The notes under the pieces are model-generated. The model was given only the letters and a program-made list of their open reading frames with translations. It ran no database searches and was not told the DNA's origin. Both the position numbers and the translations under genes were made by a program. Below are positions 1-9,084 of a DNA stretch of 35,967 nt, piece by piece (position 1 is the stretch's first letter; the number at the start of each line of letters is the position of its first letter). The DNA is taken from NCBI GenBank assembly GCA_003559855.1, contig PWJZ01000117.1, positions 1 through 35,967 on the forward strand, written 5' to 3'. The DNA is from Bacteroidales bacterium (GTDB taxonomy: Bacteria > Bacteroidota > Bacteroidia > Bacteroidales > UBA7960).

Positions 1-98
1 ATGCAATGTTTCCTAAAAAAATACATGCTGTCACTAATTATGGCTTTGTTATTAAAATTATAACTTTCTTATTATCATATACTTTAAACAAATCATTA

Positions 99-950
99 TT
101 AATAGCAACTTGAGTTAATTAGAGAAATTGCAATAAACCCTGCCAAACCAGTTAAACCTACTGTTAACTCATTTCCCCCTTCAAGAATCATTATTGAAAT
201 ACCTGCTGTGCCATTTACAGTTCCGTGCATAATTGCAGTAGCAATAACTGATTTCGCTTTGATAGTTATATAAAGAAAGAGAGGACTTAATAATATACAC
301 CAAGCTGTCATCATAAACACACCCAAAACGGGATATGTTGGATAATTATGCCCCATAAGAATCAATGGCGCGTGCCAGATTCCTCAAACAAAACCAATAA
401 TCAGGGCAGCTTTAAAAAAAAATTGTTTTTCAAATTGGCGCACAAGAAACCCTCTCCAGCCAAGCTCTTCACCAAAGCCGGCAATAGCGTTAATGGTGAT
501 TCCTGCAAATAAGCCTTGTATCAATGCCACACACATAGGATGAAAAGGCATGTTTTCGATAGATTCTCGCATTTCTTTCATTTGCCCGGGAGTTAACATG
601 TCTTCGAATCTGTCAAACATCCCTTCCATAGCAGGAGAAAAACTAACATCATGAAAGAGTAATGCCACTCCTATTGAGGCAAAAGCAATTACCGGGGCAA
701 TCAGCCATGCAATAATAAACCACTTGTTTAGCTTAAAAGAAATAAGCAATTTCTTTTTTATAACCTGTTTGTAAATAAGTTTTTCAACAATTAAAACAGC
801 AATTGCCGGAATAAACATGTAAAAAAGCGCTAATATCAATCCGGCTGTAGAATCATACTTAGCTCCCGATAAATAGAATAAACCTGCCGCGGTTAAGCTT
901 ATTGCTGCGGTTATGATGTAAAATAAATTTGTTTTGCTAATTGATTTCAT
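99..950 (-). pseudogene. CPBP-family intramembrane protease, interrupted by in-frame TGA
   Basis: A 283-codon reading frame for a multi-pass membrane protein of the CPBP (CAAX protease and bacteriocin-processing) family, broken by one TGA at 384-386. The N-terminal part has several hydrophobic segments and the first catalytic motif, GEELGWRGFLVRQF, with the paired glutamates and the arginine. Directly after the stop, in the same frame, comes GIWHAPLILMGHNYP, the second conserved motif, with its histidine. Family members usually have Trp where the stop lies (WGxWHxP), so a single TGG to TGA change explains it. Known members cleave near prenylated or bacteriocin substrates or act in immunity; the substrate here is unknown. 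Either the gene is inactivated, or the stop is read through, or it is a sequencing error. TGA ends other genes here, for example gyrA, so general recoding is unlikely. Confidence 0.8.
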
Positions 951-1110
951 TACTGTAAACGAATTAAAAATTCTGAAACTATTCTATTAAATTCCCCAGG
1001 ATTATCCTGATTTGATATAAGGTAAGTCATCAGTATTATTAAGATTGTAATAAATTTCGCTGTATTTACTTTTGAATATCATTATACTATATTTTTAAGA
1101 TGATTAACAC

Positions 1111-2199
1111 CTACCTATTTCTGCAAATTTCATATCTTACTCCTACATTTACAGCGAAATGTAATTTGTGTTTATTGTTAATTTCGTTTTCAAATATTGC
1201 AAATATCGGCTCCATAAATGAATTTTCTTTATCATATTGCCATGAAATTGTTGGACCTACTATTAGACTGAATCCGTGATTTAAATTGTATCCATAGTTC
1301 AGATTAAATTTTGATAATTGGTTATAATCCCACTCATCTTTGTTGTATTGCAATGCGCTATAAGTTGTAAGCTCAGGATTTATAAATGATTTTTCGTTAA
1401 TATCAATAATTGTTCCCATCCCAAAACCTGTTGAAAATCTGTTTTTCATATTTTCATTGTAGCCCAGATTAAAAGAAGTATAAAACCTTCTTACTCCAAT
1501 TTTAAAAGCGAAGTTTGCGGGATACATTTCGTTTGCAGACAGTTCAAAAGCCCTGTAACCACCTTTTCTTACGACCGACAAAAAGCCTATAGGAATTCCG
1601 CTTTCTACTGTATCGGTATAATTTATAAAACCAAGCTTAAGACCGTTTAGTTTTTTTGAAGAGTTAATAAATCCTATTTCAGCACCTTCGAAATATCCGG
1701 CAGTTGTGTTTATAAAGCCTGCTTGTATTCCCTGAAAATTACCCCCAACAGTATTTACAAATCCTGTTTGGATACCTTGCCCAACATCGGCAACTGTATT
1801 AACAAATCCAAATTGTGCGCCTTGCATTTCACCACCGCTTACATTAACAAATCCAAATTGTGGCCCGGTAACAGAACCCCTAACGGTATTGATAAACCCG
1901 GCCTGAAGCCCCATAAAATCTGCCCCAACAGTATTTACATAACCTAGTTGCATTCCTGTTAAAGCTTTTTCATTTATGTTTACAAATCCTACCTGGGGAT
2001 TTTGCTGATTTCCTTTGGCAATATTGATAAATCCTACTAAGGGATAATTAAAGGAATCAGGTACAATATTAATGAAAAAGGAGTAAACTACAGTTTGTCT
2101 TTCTTTACCCTCAGGGTCTTGTGCAAAAATTATAGTTTGAAAACCAAATATCAGCACCGCTATGAAGATCATTCTTGTTTTCATAATTGTATATTTCAA
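1111..2199 (-). CDS. LA_2272-type surface repeat protein with 15-residue GFVN repeats
   Basis: A 362-residue exported protein. The signal peptide is best seen from the second Met (residue 6, start at 2184), giving MKTRMIFIAVLIFGF followed by a typical cleavage region. Residues about 41-203 are a regular 15-residue repeat with the core xGF(V/I)N(T/I), about eleven copies, and glutamine or proline just before each core. The last 150 residues are not repetitive, contain alternating hydrophobic/aromatic strands (such as FYTSFNLGYNENM), and could form an outer-membrane or surface beta domain. Proteins with this repeat are annotated as LA_2272 family surface repeat-containing proteins; their function is not established. 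It is followed by the interrupted CPBP gene on the same strand, with a 160-base gap. Confidence 0.75.
   Translation of the reverse strand: MKYTIMKTRMIFIAVLIFGFQTIIFAQDPEGKERQTVVYSFFINIVPDSFNYPLVGFINIAKGNQQNPQVGFVNINEKALTGMQLGYVNTVGADFMGLQAGFINTVRGSVTGPQFGFVNVSGGEMQGAQFGFVNTVADVGQGIQTGFVNTVGGNFQGIQAGFINTTAGYFEGAEIGFINSSKKLNGLKLGFINYTDTVESGIPIGFLSVVRKGGYRAFELSANEMYPANFAFKIGVRRFYTSFNLGYNENMKNRFSTGFGMGTIIDINEKSFINPELTTYSALQYNKDEWDYNQLSKFNLNYGYNLNHGFSLIVGPTISWQYDKENSFMEPIFAIFENEINNKHKLHFAVNVGVRYEICRNR
1591..2079 (-). repeat. 45-bp (15-residue) coding tandem repeats
   Basis: About eleven consecutive 45-base units inside the LA_2272-type gene, each encoding 15 residues with the core GFVN or GFIN; one unit is a residue shorter. 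The units are clearly related in protein but quite divergent in DNA, so this is an old expansion. It implies a solenoid fold (inference). Confidence 0.75.
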
Positions 2200-2324
2200 T
2201 TTGTTTATAATAATAATTTTTCATCAATTTTAAAGCAAACATAATTTGGATTTGTCCTTTGAAAAAATTTTAATTATTGAATGACGGAAAAAGTGAAAGC
2301 ACTCTTTTGCTTTTCAAACAAGAC

Positions 2325-3480
2325 TTACTTGCCTTTCCTGTTCCACTGAGATTTCATATAGAATTCATTGTTCCTTGTACAGATTGTTGCTGTCCACTCA
2401 TAGGTTGAGGGCCATTTTTTAAAGACTTTTGCGACCGTATATAAAAACCTTAGAGAAAACTTTGTATGTTTTGGTCTCCAACCCTTTGAAGGTATTATTA
2501 AAACGCTTATTTCATCATTGATTTTTTCAATTATGTAAACTCCTTTTATCTTTCCTGTTGAAGGGTGATATTCGATAGTAAAAACACCGTTAAAAATTGA
2601 ATTATTTTCTATGTCTTCAATATTTGGGAATGCATCATTAAAATGCAGTATCAAAGGATATATGTGATTTTTTCTTTTAATAGATTTAATAAACACTTTA
2701 TCCTCTTTCCATTCTAAACTAATCTGATAATCATCTGAATGAACTATTTCCTGATTTTGTTCTATAGTTATATTTGACATTACCCCTGAAAACTCAGGAT
2801 TAAATGTTGCAATAAGTGGTTTTGTACTATACCTGATAAAAGTCATTTTAGTACGGTCAATAGAAATAGGAAGATTATCAACTCGGTGTTGCCTTCCATC
2901 TATTGACGATTCTACTTCACTATGTCTTCGTCTTACAAAATAAAAATCTTGTAATAAAACCAAAGGCATAGCAGAGGGGTTTTCTATAGCATCACCCATT
3001 GGGGCTAATAATCCAAAAGGTTTACGTTTTTTGGGATGGCTTTCACTAATTCTAAAACTTATCAAACGTCCGTGTAAATCCAAAAACTCATATTGAGCCT
3101 GCACACCGCTTTCGTTAACTAACAAAGAAAAAGGCATCAGGCATCTCTCTTTCGAGCATATTGGCCAGCCCTTTCCCTGCAATATTATATTTTTCGGGAG
3201 AAAGTTTTAACCCCGGCTGATGATAAACATCAACCTTGCCATCCACACGCCATGCAATTACCAGTTGCCCTGATCCATTGATCTGGTCATCAAAAACTTG
3301 AGGCTCGAAGCCAATATAAAGGGAGTCAGGATCATTTTCAATATTAATAAGAAGCAAGCGCTCCATAGGGTCTATATCAATACGAAAGGGGTTTAAGAGT
3401 TTTGTCGTGTTCATTTGCGCATTATTACTTGATAAAAATATTGTACTGAAGATTAATGTGAACAGAATCCTTGCTTTCAT
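2325..3480 (-). pseudogene. Secreted protein of unknown function, frameshifted
   Basis: Two overlapping frames on the minus strand read as one gene. The upstream part (3115-3480) begins with a signal peptide, MKARILFTLIFSTIFLSSNN, and ends a few codons after EREMPDAFF. The downstream part (2325 to about 3130) continues in another frame as LLVNESGVQAQYEFLDLHG with no start or signal of its own. The switch falls in a run of five A on the plus strand (3128-3132). The whole span is 1156 bases, one more than a multiple of three, as a single-base insertion predicts; the repaired protein would be about 384 residues. I do not recognise the family. The C-terminal half is lysine-rich with many beta-type segments and no visible catalytic motif. 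It may be a real mutation or a homopolymer sequencing error. Confidence 0.7.
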
Positions 3481-3517
3481 AAAGAGTGCTTTTGAAATTT
3501 ATGGTTTTTTTAACCTT

Positions 3518-4624
3518 TCAAGACCTTTCTGCAATTTCTTTAACAATAGAATTAAACTTTTCGGGTTCTTCCATAACCGGGCTGTGGGCTGAGCTTTCAA
3601 AGGTGAAAAACTCTTTTTGTGGTGCTTTTAGCTGATGGTAAAAATCCTTGGCTACCGGATATGGAGTTGTGTAATCATGTATTCCATGAAAAATGTAAAC
3701 AGGCACTCTCATGCTGTCAATATCAGTAAACAGGTTGATATTAACCACATCAAGCCAAAGATGTTCCAAAGAGAACATGCTACCATTCATAAAGTTAATC
3801 TTCTCGCTAAATGTATAAATACCCGAATTTAAAACTATCTTTATAATTGGCCACATTCCGGTTATTTCTTTTACTGTACCACCTCCATAACGGTTGACAT
3901 ATACTCTTTCAATCATTAAATAATCTATCCACTCATCAACGCTTGCTTCAGAATCCGGAAAATTCAATTTAGAAAGTTCTCTGATAGTTCTATCATCATT
4001 TCTTTCAAGGGCTTGTTCCATAACCCATTGAAATGAAACCTGTTCGCCTTTGAATTGGTCGCATACCTGGCCGATTCCAAAGAAAGCATGGTAAAGTTCA
4101 GGATATTCGTATGCGGTTAGAATTCCTAATAATGAACCCCACGAATGCCCCATAAGGTGAATTTTTTCCTGTTCAAAACGTTCGGCAAGATATTCGCTTA
4201 GTTCACGTGTATCTGAAATGAATTGCCTCATATTCATACTTTCTACAGGAATATCTTTTGAATATGACTTCCCTGCCCCCCGTTGTTCCCAATATACCAT
4301 TATAAAGTCTTTTTCAATATCAGTATTAAAATGCTTCATAAATGCAGCTTCGGGGCTTCCGGGCCCGCCATGCAAAAATAGCATGACAGGCTTGGAAGTA
4401 TCTTCACCACGAATAATAAGGTGTTGCTCTATTCCGCCGAGTTTTATTTTTTCAATAGCAGATATGCTGCCTTCAATTAATTTCCCGTCAGAATCTTTGA
4501 CAGGTTCAGCTTTTCCGGGACTTTTTATCCATAAAAGAGTGGTTAGTCCAAAAATAATTACTAAGATCCCTCCTAAAATATAGAGGAATACTTTTACTAT
4601 TTTCTTTAATAATTTCTTTTTCAT
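3518..4624 (-). CDS. Membrane-anchored alpha/beta hydrolase, proline iminopeptidase-like
   Basis: A 368-residue protein. Residues about 8-33 form one N-terminal membrane segment, so the catalytic domain probably sits in the periplasm. The fold motifs are clear: HGGPGSPEAAF (oxyanion region typical of prolyl aminopeptidases), YWEQRGAGKS, the nucleophile elbow GHSWGS (Ser161), an acid in FHGIHDYTTP (Asp317) and the histidine in ESSAHSPVMEEP (His347). HGGPG plus WEQRGAGKS suggests the S33/proline iminopeptidase branch, but the substrate cannot be read from sequence. I chose the ATG at 4622-4624 because the membrane segment follows immediately and an AGGAAG lies just upstream; an earlier in-frame ATG at 4651 would add nine residues. 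It is the last of a run of minus-strand genes, after the duplicated membrane protein. Confidence 0.85.
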   Translation of the reverse strand: MKKKLLKKIVKVFLYILGGILVIIFGLTTLLWIKSPGKAEPVKDSDGKLIEGSISAIEKIKLGGIEQHLIIRGEDTSKPVMLFLHGGPGSPEAAFMKHFNTDIEKDFIMVYWEQRGAGKSYSKDIPVESMNMRQFISDTRELSEYLAERFEQEKIHLMGHSWGSLLGILTAYEYPELYHAFFGIGQVCDQFKGEQVSFQWVMEQALERNDDRTIRELSKLNFPDSEASVDEWIDYLMIERVYVNRYGGGTVKEITGMWPIIKIVLNSGIYTFSEKINFMNGSMFSLEHLWLDVVNINLFTDIDSMRVPVYIFHGIHDYTTPYPVAKDFYHQLKAPQKEFFTFESSAHSPVMEEPEKFNSIVKEIAERS

Positions 4625-4704
4625 TTTTCTTCCTGTTTTTATATTTAACACAAAAAGCCTGAGGTTGAAAAATCATTAAGCATGTTTTCAACCTCCTCCA
4701 ATAC

Positions 4705-5667
4705 TTAGCTTTCATATATCATTTGTTTCCTTTCCACTCTTTTTTGCCAAAAGAAAAATATCAGTGAAAAGATAAGCATTTGGCTGAATATTTCTGGTAA
4801 TCCAATAATAAGGCTTTCAAAAGACTCACTTGCTGTGCCTTCAAATGCAATGAATTCCCTAAGGAAAATCGGAGAACCAAGTATTGTTAATCCGGCAAGC
4901 AATAGATAAAGTAAAGCCCAGCCGTTCTTTTTAACTATATAACAGTGATAAAATGGATATAACAGCAAGGCCAGCAAAATGCCCCGAAATATTTGCCCGC
5001 CAAAGACTAAGAAAACAGCAGGCAGGTTCTCCAAAGGCCTCCATAATTCAAAAACCTCCATACTATCCAAAGCATCTTTATACCCGGCTATTTCATAAAA
5101 GATGCTTCCTATAACCCAATAAGTAATGAGATGTACAATAGTAAAACGAATAGTATATCCTTTAATCTTTTTTCTATTTGGTAAAAGCTCAAAGGCAGCT
5201 TTAAGGCTTTTTGAATCAGAAGTATGTAATTCCCATTTAAAGAATATCCATACAAAAACAAGCATTTGAATACCAACACCAATCAAAACAAAAGCATGTT
5301 CTGCAAACGATGTTGTAGTATATATTATTCCTTCTATAGATCCGGGTTGTGGCTCAACAGAACCAAATAGTGCCAGCCCCCACATGGATGCAAAGAGAAG
5401 AACCCTGCCATTGTTGTTTCTGAAAATCAGATTATAAAACGGGTAAAAAATAAGTGCAAATGCAATGCCTCTGAGTATCTGGCCGGCAAATGCTTGGAGG
5501 TCAAACAATCCGAATGGCTGATAAAAATCCAGCGCTATTCGTTTTGTTTCAGGCAAAGCGTTTTGTAACTGTAAAAAAACTACTGCAATTACCGCATACG
5601 AAATCAAATGGATAATTGTAAATCTTCCTAAATAAGCAATTAATCGGAGTTTGTCAGAATTTTTCAT
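4705..5667 (-). CDS. Multi-pass membrane protein with internal duplication, unknown function
   Basis: A 320-residue, very hydrophobic protein made of two homologous halves. Residues about 12-150 and 170-318 share RFTI(I/V)HLI(S/T)Y near their starts, then (A/G)GQI(L/F)RGI, then YPFY about twelve residues later, then a glycine-rich segment with L(A/T)(L/I)(F/L)GS. Each half has roughly four membrane segments, with a soluble charged linker (KWELHTSDSKSLKAAFELLP) between them. I do not recognise the family. The GQIxRGIxxAL motif in each half could line a pocket or pore, but that is speculation. The gene lies upstream of the alpha/beta hydrolase, 80 bases away on the same strand, and may be co-transcribed with it. 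Confidence 0.75.
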   Translation of the reverse strand: MKNSDKLRLIAYLGRFTIIHLISYAVIAVVFLQLQNALPETKRIALDFYQPFGLFDLQAFAGQILRGIAFALIFYPFYNLIFRNNNGRVLLFASMWGLALFGSVEPQPGSIEGIIYTTTSFAEHAFVLIGVGIQMLVFVWIFFKWELHTSDSKSLKAAFELLPNRKKIKGYTIRFTIVHLITYWVIGSIFYEIAGYKDALDSMEVFELWRPLENLPAVFLVFGGQIFRGILLALLLYPFYHCYIVKKNGWALLYLLLAGLTILGSPIFLREFIAFEGTASESFESLIIGLPEIFSQMLIFSLIFFFWQKRVERKQMIYES

Positions 5668-5814
5668 TGTATTATTAATTTTGGTTAATTAAATTTAAAG
5701 CTATAAAACGTTTATGAAAAAATACGAAAATCAGTATATATAAAACAATACATGCTAAACTCATAAGTTATTTGATAATTACATCCAATTATTGTTCTTT
5801 TCGCCAATTGTTTC

Positions 5815-6096
5815 TTAAAAAACAGCTTTTATGTCAATTTCCAAATCATCAACTTCAGGTTCATCAAAGATTATTGTCTTTATATCAAATTCCGGTTCAA
5901 CATTTTCGGCCTCGCTTTTTGATATCTCTTCAGTCTTATTTTTACCGGGGCTTTCTTCAATCATTACGGAGTTTTCAAAAGAATTCACGATAACAGAAGA
6001 TAATTCCTCTGAAAATGATGTCGCTTGTAATCCCACGGATAAAAAGAATGTAATAATAAATAGTGTTGTGGTTAGTTTGCTTACTTGTGTTTTCAT
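5815..6096 (-). CDS. Small acidic secreted protein, unknown function
   Basis: A 93-residue protein with an N-terminal signal peptide (residues about 1-26, MKTQVSKLTTTLFIITFFLS) and a mature part rich in Glu and Asp, including EPEFDIKTIIFDEPEVDDLE. No domain is recognised. The opposite strand is also open here, but the signal peptide, start codon and placement within the minus-strand gene run favour this strand. It lies 36 bases downstream of the second alpha/beta hydrolase gene, so the two may share a transcript. Confidence 0.55.
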   Translation of the reverse strand: MKTQVSKLTTTLFIITFFLSVGLQATSFSEELSSVIVNSFENSVMIEESPGKNKTEEISKSEAENVEPEFDIKTIIFDEPEVDDLEIDIKAVF

Positions 6097-6132
6097 TGCT
6101 TTAAATTATTAATGATTTAAATGTGATTAAAC

Positions 6133-6906
6133 TTATTTTTTGATAAATGCTTCCATTAACTTATTGAAAATTGCAGGGTTATCCTGGTGGGCAATATGAC
6201 CTGCATCTTTAATAATTTCATAGGGTAAATTAAGCTCTTCACTCCATTTTTTGGCTCCCTTTCGTAAAGGCTTTAAATCATTTTCACCCATAACAATAAA
6301 AAGTGGCTGTTTAACAGGTTGTTTAAGACCCTCCTTAAGAGCATTCATGAAAGCAAAAGTTATTTTCAAAGTTCTGATTTTTGTTGTGTGGGTTGCTGTT
6401 TCGTAAAGATAATCCTGAGTTGTTTTTTTTATTGCTTTATCTTTTGCAAACATTTTGTTAAAAAGGTTTTCAGGGATTAAATAAGAAAAATATAGTGCAA
6501 TTTTGATAAACCATGAATTTATCTTTTTAAATGGTTTATGAAGTGGTGAAGAACCAATATCAATCAACTTTTCAACCCTTTCAGGATAATGAAAAGCATA
6601 ATATTGCCCTATATGGCCTCCTAAAGAAACCCCGGTATGAACTATTTTTTCTATTCCTAAATAATCAAGCAACTCATTTAGCACTTTTGAAACCATTTTA
6701 TAATTAAATTCCTTATCACAAGAAAATGATTTTCCATGACCCGGCATATCCCAGACCAGTACCTGATAATTTTTAGAAAAATGCTCTGCTTGTGCGGAAA
6801 AAGATCTATGATCCATTGCAACCCCGTGCGTGAATACAATAGTCTTAGCTTCCTTTTTGCCACTTAACTCATAATATATATTACCATGCGAACTTTTAAA
6901 AATCAT
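6133..6906 (-). CDS. Soluble alpha/beta hydrolase
   Basis: A 257-residue single-domain hydrolase with no signal peptide, so probably cytoplasmic. The motifs are in order: FTHGVAMDHRSF (oxyanion hole), VWDMPGHGKS, the nucleophile elbow TGVSLGGHIG (Ser94), MGENDLKPL (Asp210) and KDAGHIAHQDNP (His237). Length and layout fit the general AB hydrolase-1 family (esterase, lipase or C-C hydrolase types); the substrate is not predictable. It starts at an ATG preceded by a full AGGAGG sequence, unusual in this phylum, which fixes the start. It is the first gene of the minus-strand run that continues to the window start. Confidence 0.85.
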   Translation of the reverse strand: MIFKSSHGNIYYELSGKKEAKTIVFTHGVAMDHRSFSAQAEHFSKNYQVLVWDMPGHGKSFSCDKEFNYKMVSKVLNELLDYLGIEKIVHTGVSLGGHIGQYYAFHYPERVEKLIDIGSSPLHKPFKKINSWFIKIALYFSYLIPENLFNKMFAKDKAIKKTTQDYLYETATHTTKIRTLKITFAFMNALKEGLKQPVKQPLFIVMGENDLKPLRKGAKKWSEELNLPYEIIKDAGHIAHQDNPAIFNKLMEAFIKK

Positions 6907-7254
6907 ATAACCTCCTGTTTTAAACTATTTGTTTGGTACTTTTTTCCATAAACAAGGATAACCCGAATTGATCGATTTTCAGCTCATACCTGTTTATTTG
7001 CATGCACCAAAAGTATAAAATGAGCACTGCTTATTGCAATAAATATTTGTTGAATGACTTGTTTTTAATGTTGAATGGCGAATATGTTATTTTTAGTGAT
7101 ATTGATTGTTTGATCCTTGTTCAATAAAATAAACATATTTCCTGGTATTATTTTTGTTAAACAAAATTTAATTAATACAATTATTAAACATTGTTAGTTT
7201 TTTAAATAATTTCACAAAAATTTTTTAATTATTATTGCACTAAAAGAGAAAATC
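6907..7254. promoter_or_regulatory. Divergent AT-rich intergenic region with a possible minus-strand promoter
   Basis: The 348-base gap between the minus-strand hydrolase and the plus-strand MuiA-family gene. On the minus strand, TACTTTTG (7008-7015) fits the Bacteroidota -7 box, with ATTG 21 bases upstream (7037-7040) as a weak -33 element. Towards the plus-strand gene only an imperfect TATTATTG (7230-7237) was seen. No gene was found. Confidence 0.35.
6911..6916 (-). promoter_or_regulatory. Perfect AGGAGG ribosome binding site
   Basis: AGGAGG on the minus strand, four bases before the ATG of the hydrolase gene. Strong Shine-Dalgarno sites are rare in Bacteroidota, and the other genes checked here lack one. 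Confidence 0.6.
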
Positions 7255-8853
7255 ATGAAAATTAAATGTCTGTTATCTGTTTTGGTTGCGTTCATATCTT
7301 TCATCTAGGTACTTTCAATAGAAAAGCATGCTGTACGTTCCGAGGTTAAGGAAGCAACTGTTTTTCTGCAGGGGGCACAGGTTAGTCGCAGTGCTGATAT
7401 TTCTTTACCTGCGGGGGTTTCCAATGTTGTTGTGGAGGCTTTGCCGGTTAATATTGATTTTTCCAGTATCAGAGTATCCGGAGAAGGAGATTTCATAATT
7501 TTATCGGTAAACCACGCTATCAACCTTAAGATGTTGCCCGAACACCTTGACGAAATAGAGGTTTTAAAAGACAGCCTTCTATTCTTCAAAAACCGCATTG
7601 ATGCCGAACAGGCTATACTCGAAGTTTACCAGGCTGAGAAATCAATGATTTTTGAACATTTTAAACCGCTTGCAGATCAGAATATTCCCCTTAAAGTAGA
7701 TGAGATCAGTGCAATGGCCGATTTCATGCGTTCGCGGCTGAAGGATATAAAGCTGGAACAGCTGGAGATTCAAAAAAATATTGCTAAAGATCAGGAGGAA
7801 TATAACAGGGTCAACCGCATGCTGTCTAAAAAACAGGACCTTTACGGCAAACCAAGGGGAGAAGTTCATATTCAGGTGAACGCACCGGCGCCGGCTAAAG
7901 GCCGGCTGAAAATTCTCTATAATACCCGCCAGGCAGGATGGGAGCCGGTTTATGATATAAGAGCCGGAGATCCGGATAAGCCAATTGATCTGCAGATGAA
8001 AGCCAACGCATATCAGAATACAGGCGAAGACTGGGAAAATGTCAACCTGACCTTTTCGACCGGATTGCCTTATGTTTCCGGACAAAGACCATCGCTGGCA
8101 ACATGGTTTTTAAGGTTTCAACCCAAACATCCTCCGGCTACACGAAGGCCCGCAATGGAAAGAAGTGCTCCTGCCGGGAATGATTATTTTTTAATTGATG
8201 CCGAAGAAGAAATGCTATCAGATGCTGTTGAGGTTAGCGAAACCATGACAACGGTAGAGTATGTTGTCAGCAGGCCATGGAACATAACATCGGGAAGGGA
8301 TAAACAACTTGTTGATTTGAAAAGTTGTCGGATTCCCGCTTCGTTCGGTTATCATAGTATACCCAAACTAAACAATAAAGCTTTCCTGATTGCTAAAATT
8401 GATAAATGGCAGGATTACAAGCTTTTACCGGGGAAAGCAAACTTGTTTTTTGAAGATACGTATGTTGGAGAATCATACATTGATCCGGTTGTAGTTTCTG
8501 ACACACTAGAATTATCTTTTGGACATGATGCCGGCATCATTATTGAACGTGAAAGACTTACCGAATATACCGGCAGAAGCCTTTTGGGCGGTAAAAAAAC
8601 CAAAACCATTGCATGGGAAATAAGTTTACGAAATAACAAAAAGCAGGATATTAACCTGGTAATATTTGACCAGATGCCTGTTTCAACACACAGGGATATA
8701 GAAATCGATATTTTGAATTATTCCGGCGCTGACCTTGACAAAAGAACCGGTTTGCTTAAATGGCACTTTAAGCTTAAACCGGCACAAACGGAAAAGTTTG
8801 ATTTCAGGTATTCCGTAACGTATCCACGCGATAAGCAGCTGATTCTTGAATGA
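7255..8853 (+). pseudogene. MuiA-family (DUF4139) exported protein with amber codon in signal peptide
   Basis: The frame starting at ATG 7255 encodes a signal-peptide-like stretch (MKIKCLLSVLVAFISFI), then TAG at 7306-7308, then without a break the family N-terminus (EVKEATVFLQGAQVSRSADI). The rest is complete: an N-terminal beta domain, a coiled-coil middle (about 7570-7840), and the DUF4139 beta-rich C-terminus with KANLFFEDTYVGESYIDP and a terminal YSVTYPRDKQ. A full product would be about 532 residues, normal for the mucoidy inhibitor MuiA family, whose molecular function is unclear. A single CAG to TAG change would explain the stop. A GTG at 7432 could start a 473-residue product, but it would lack the signal and first strands, so export would fail. 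I treat the gene as probably inactivated. Confidence 0.75.
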
Positions 8854-8986
8854 CGAAACATCAGACGCTTGCCGGCATTAAATCATAGATCGCTAATCGT
8901 TGTTCGATATTCAAAAAGAGTTCAGAATCTTTTTGATATTTTGCTAAAAAAGCATGATTTTTAAAATTAATAATATAACATACAGG

Positions 8987-9023
8987 AAAAAAAAGGAAGG
9001 CCGAAAAAGCCTTCCTTTTTTTT
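8987..9023. terminator. Bidirectional intrinsic terminator
   Basis: Stem GGAAGGC/GCCTTCC (8995-9001 with 9009-9015), a seven-base loop, flanked by eight A on the left and eight T on the right, so it works on both strands. It sits between the convergent MuiA-family gene (+) and the 686-residue T9SS gene (-). Confidence 0.85.
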
Positions 9024-9084
9024 GTAAATTATGAAAACAAAATCAAAACCCTGTGTTTTCAACAACCTCAGGATTTTGTATTAT

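Noticed and set aside
1723-1947. A 74-codon open frame opposite the GFVN repeat gene
   Set aside because: It is a mirror of the repeat codons, with a repetitive composition and no independent support.
5831-6112. A 93-codon open frame on the plus strand, opposite the small acidic protein
   Set aside because: It is Ser-rich with no signal or domain. The minus-strand frame has a proper signal peptide and fits the gene run.
99-8853. Possibility that stop codons are reassigned in this organism
   Set aside because: The interrupting stops are of different kinds (TGA, TAG, TAA), TGA and TAA end intact genes such as gyrA and ribH, and Trp is encoded by TGG throughout.
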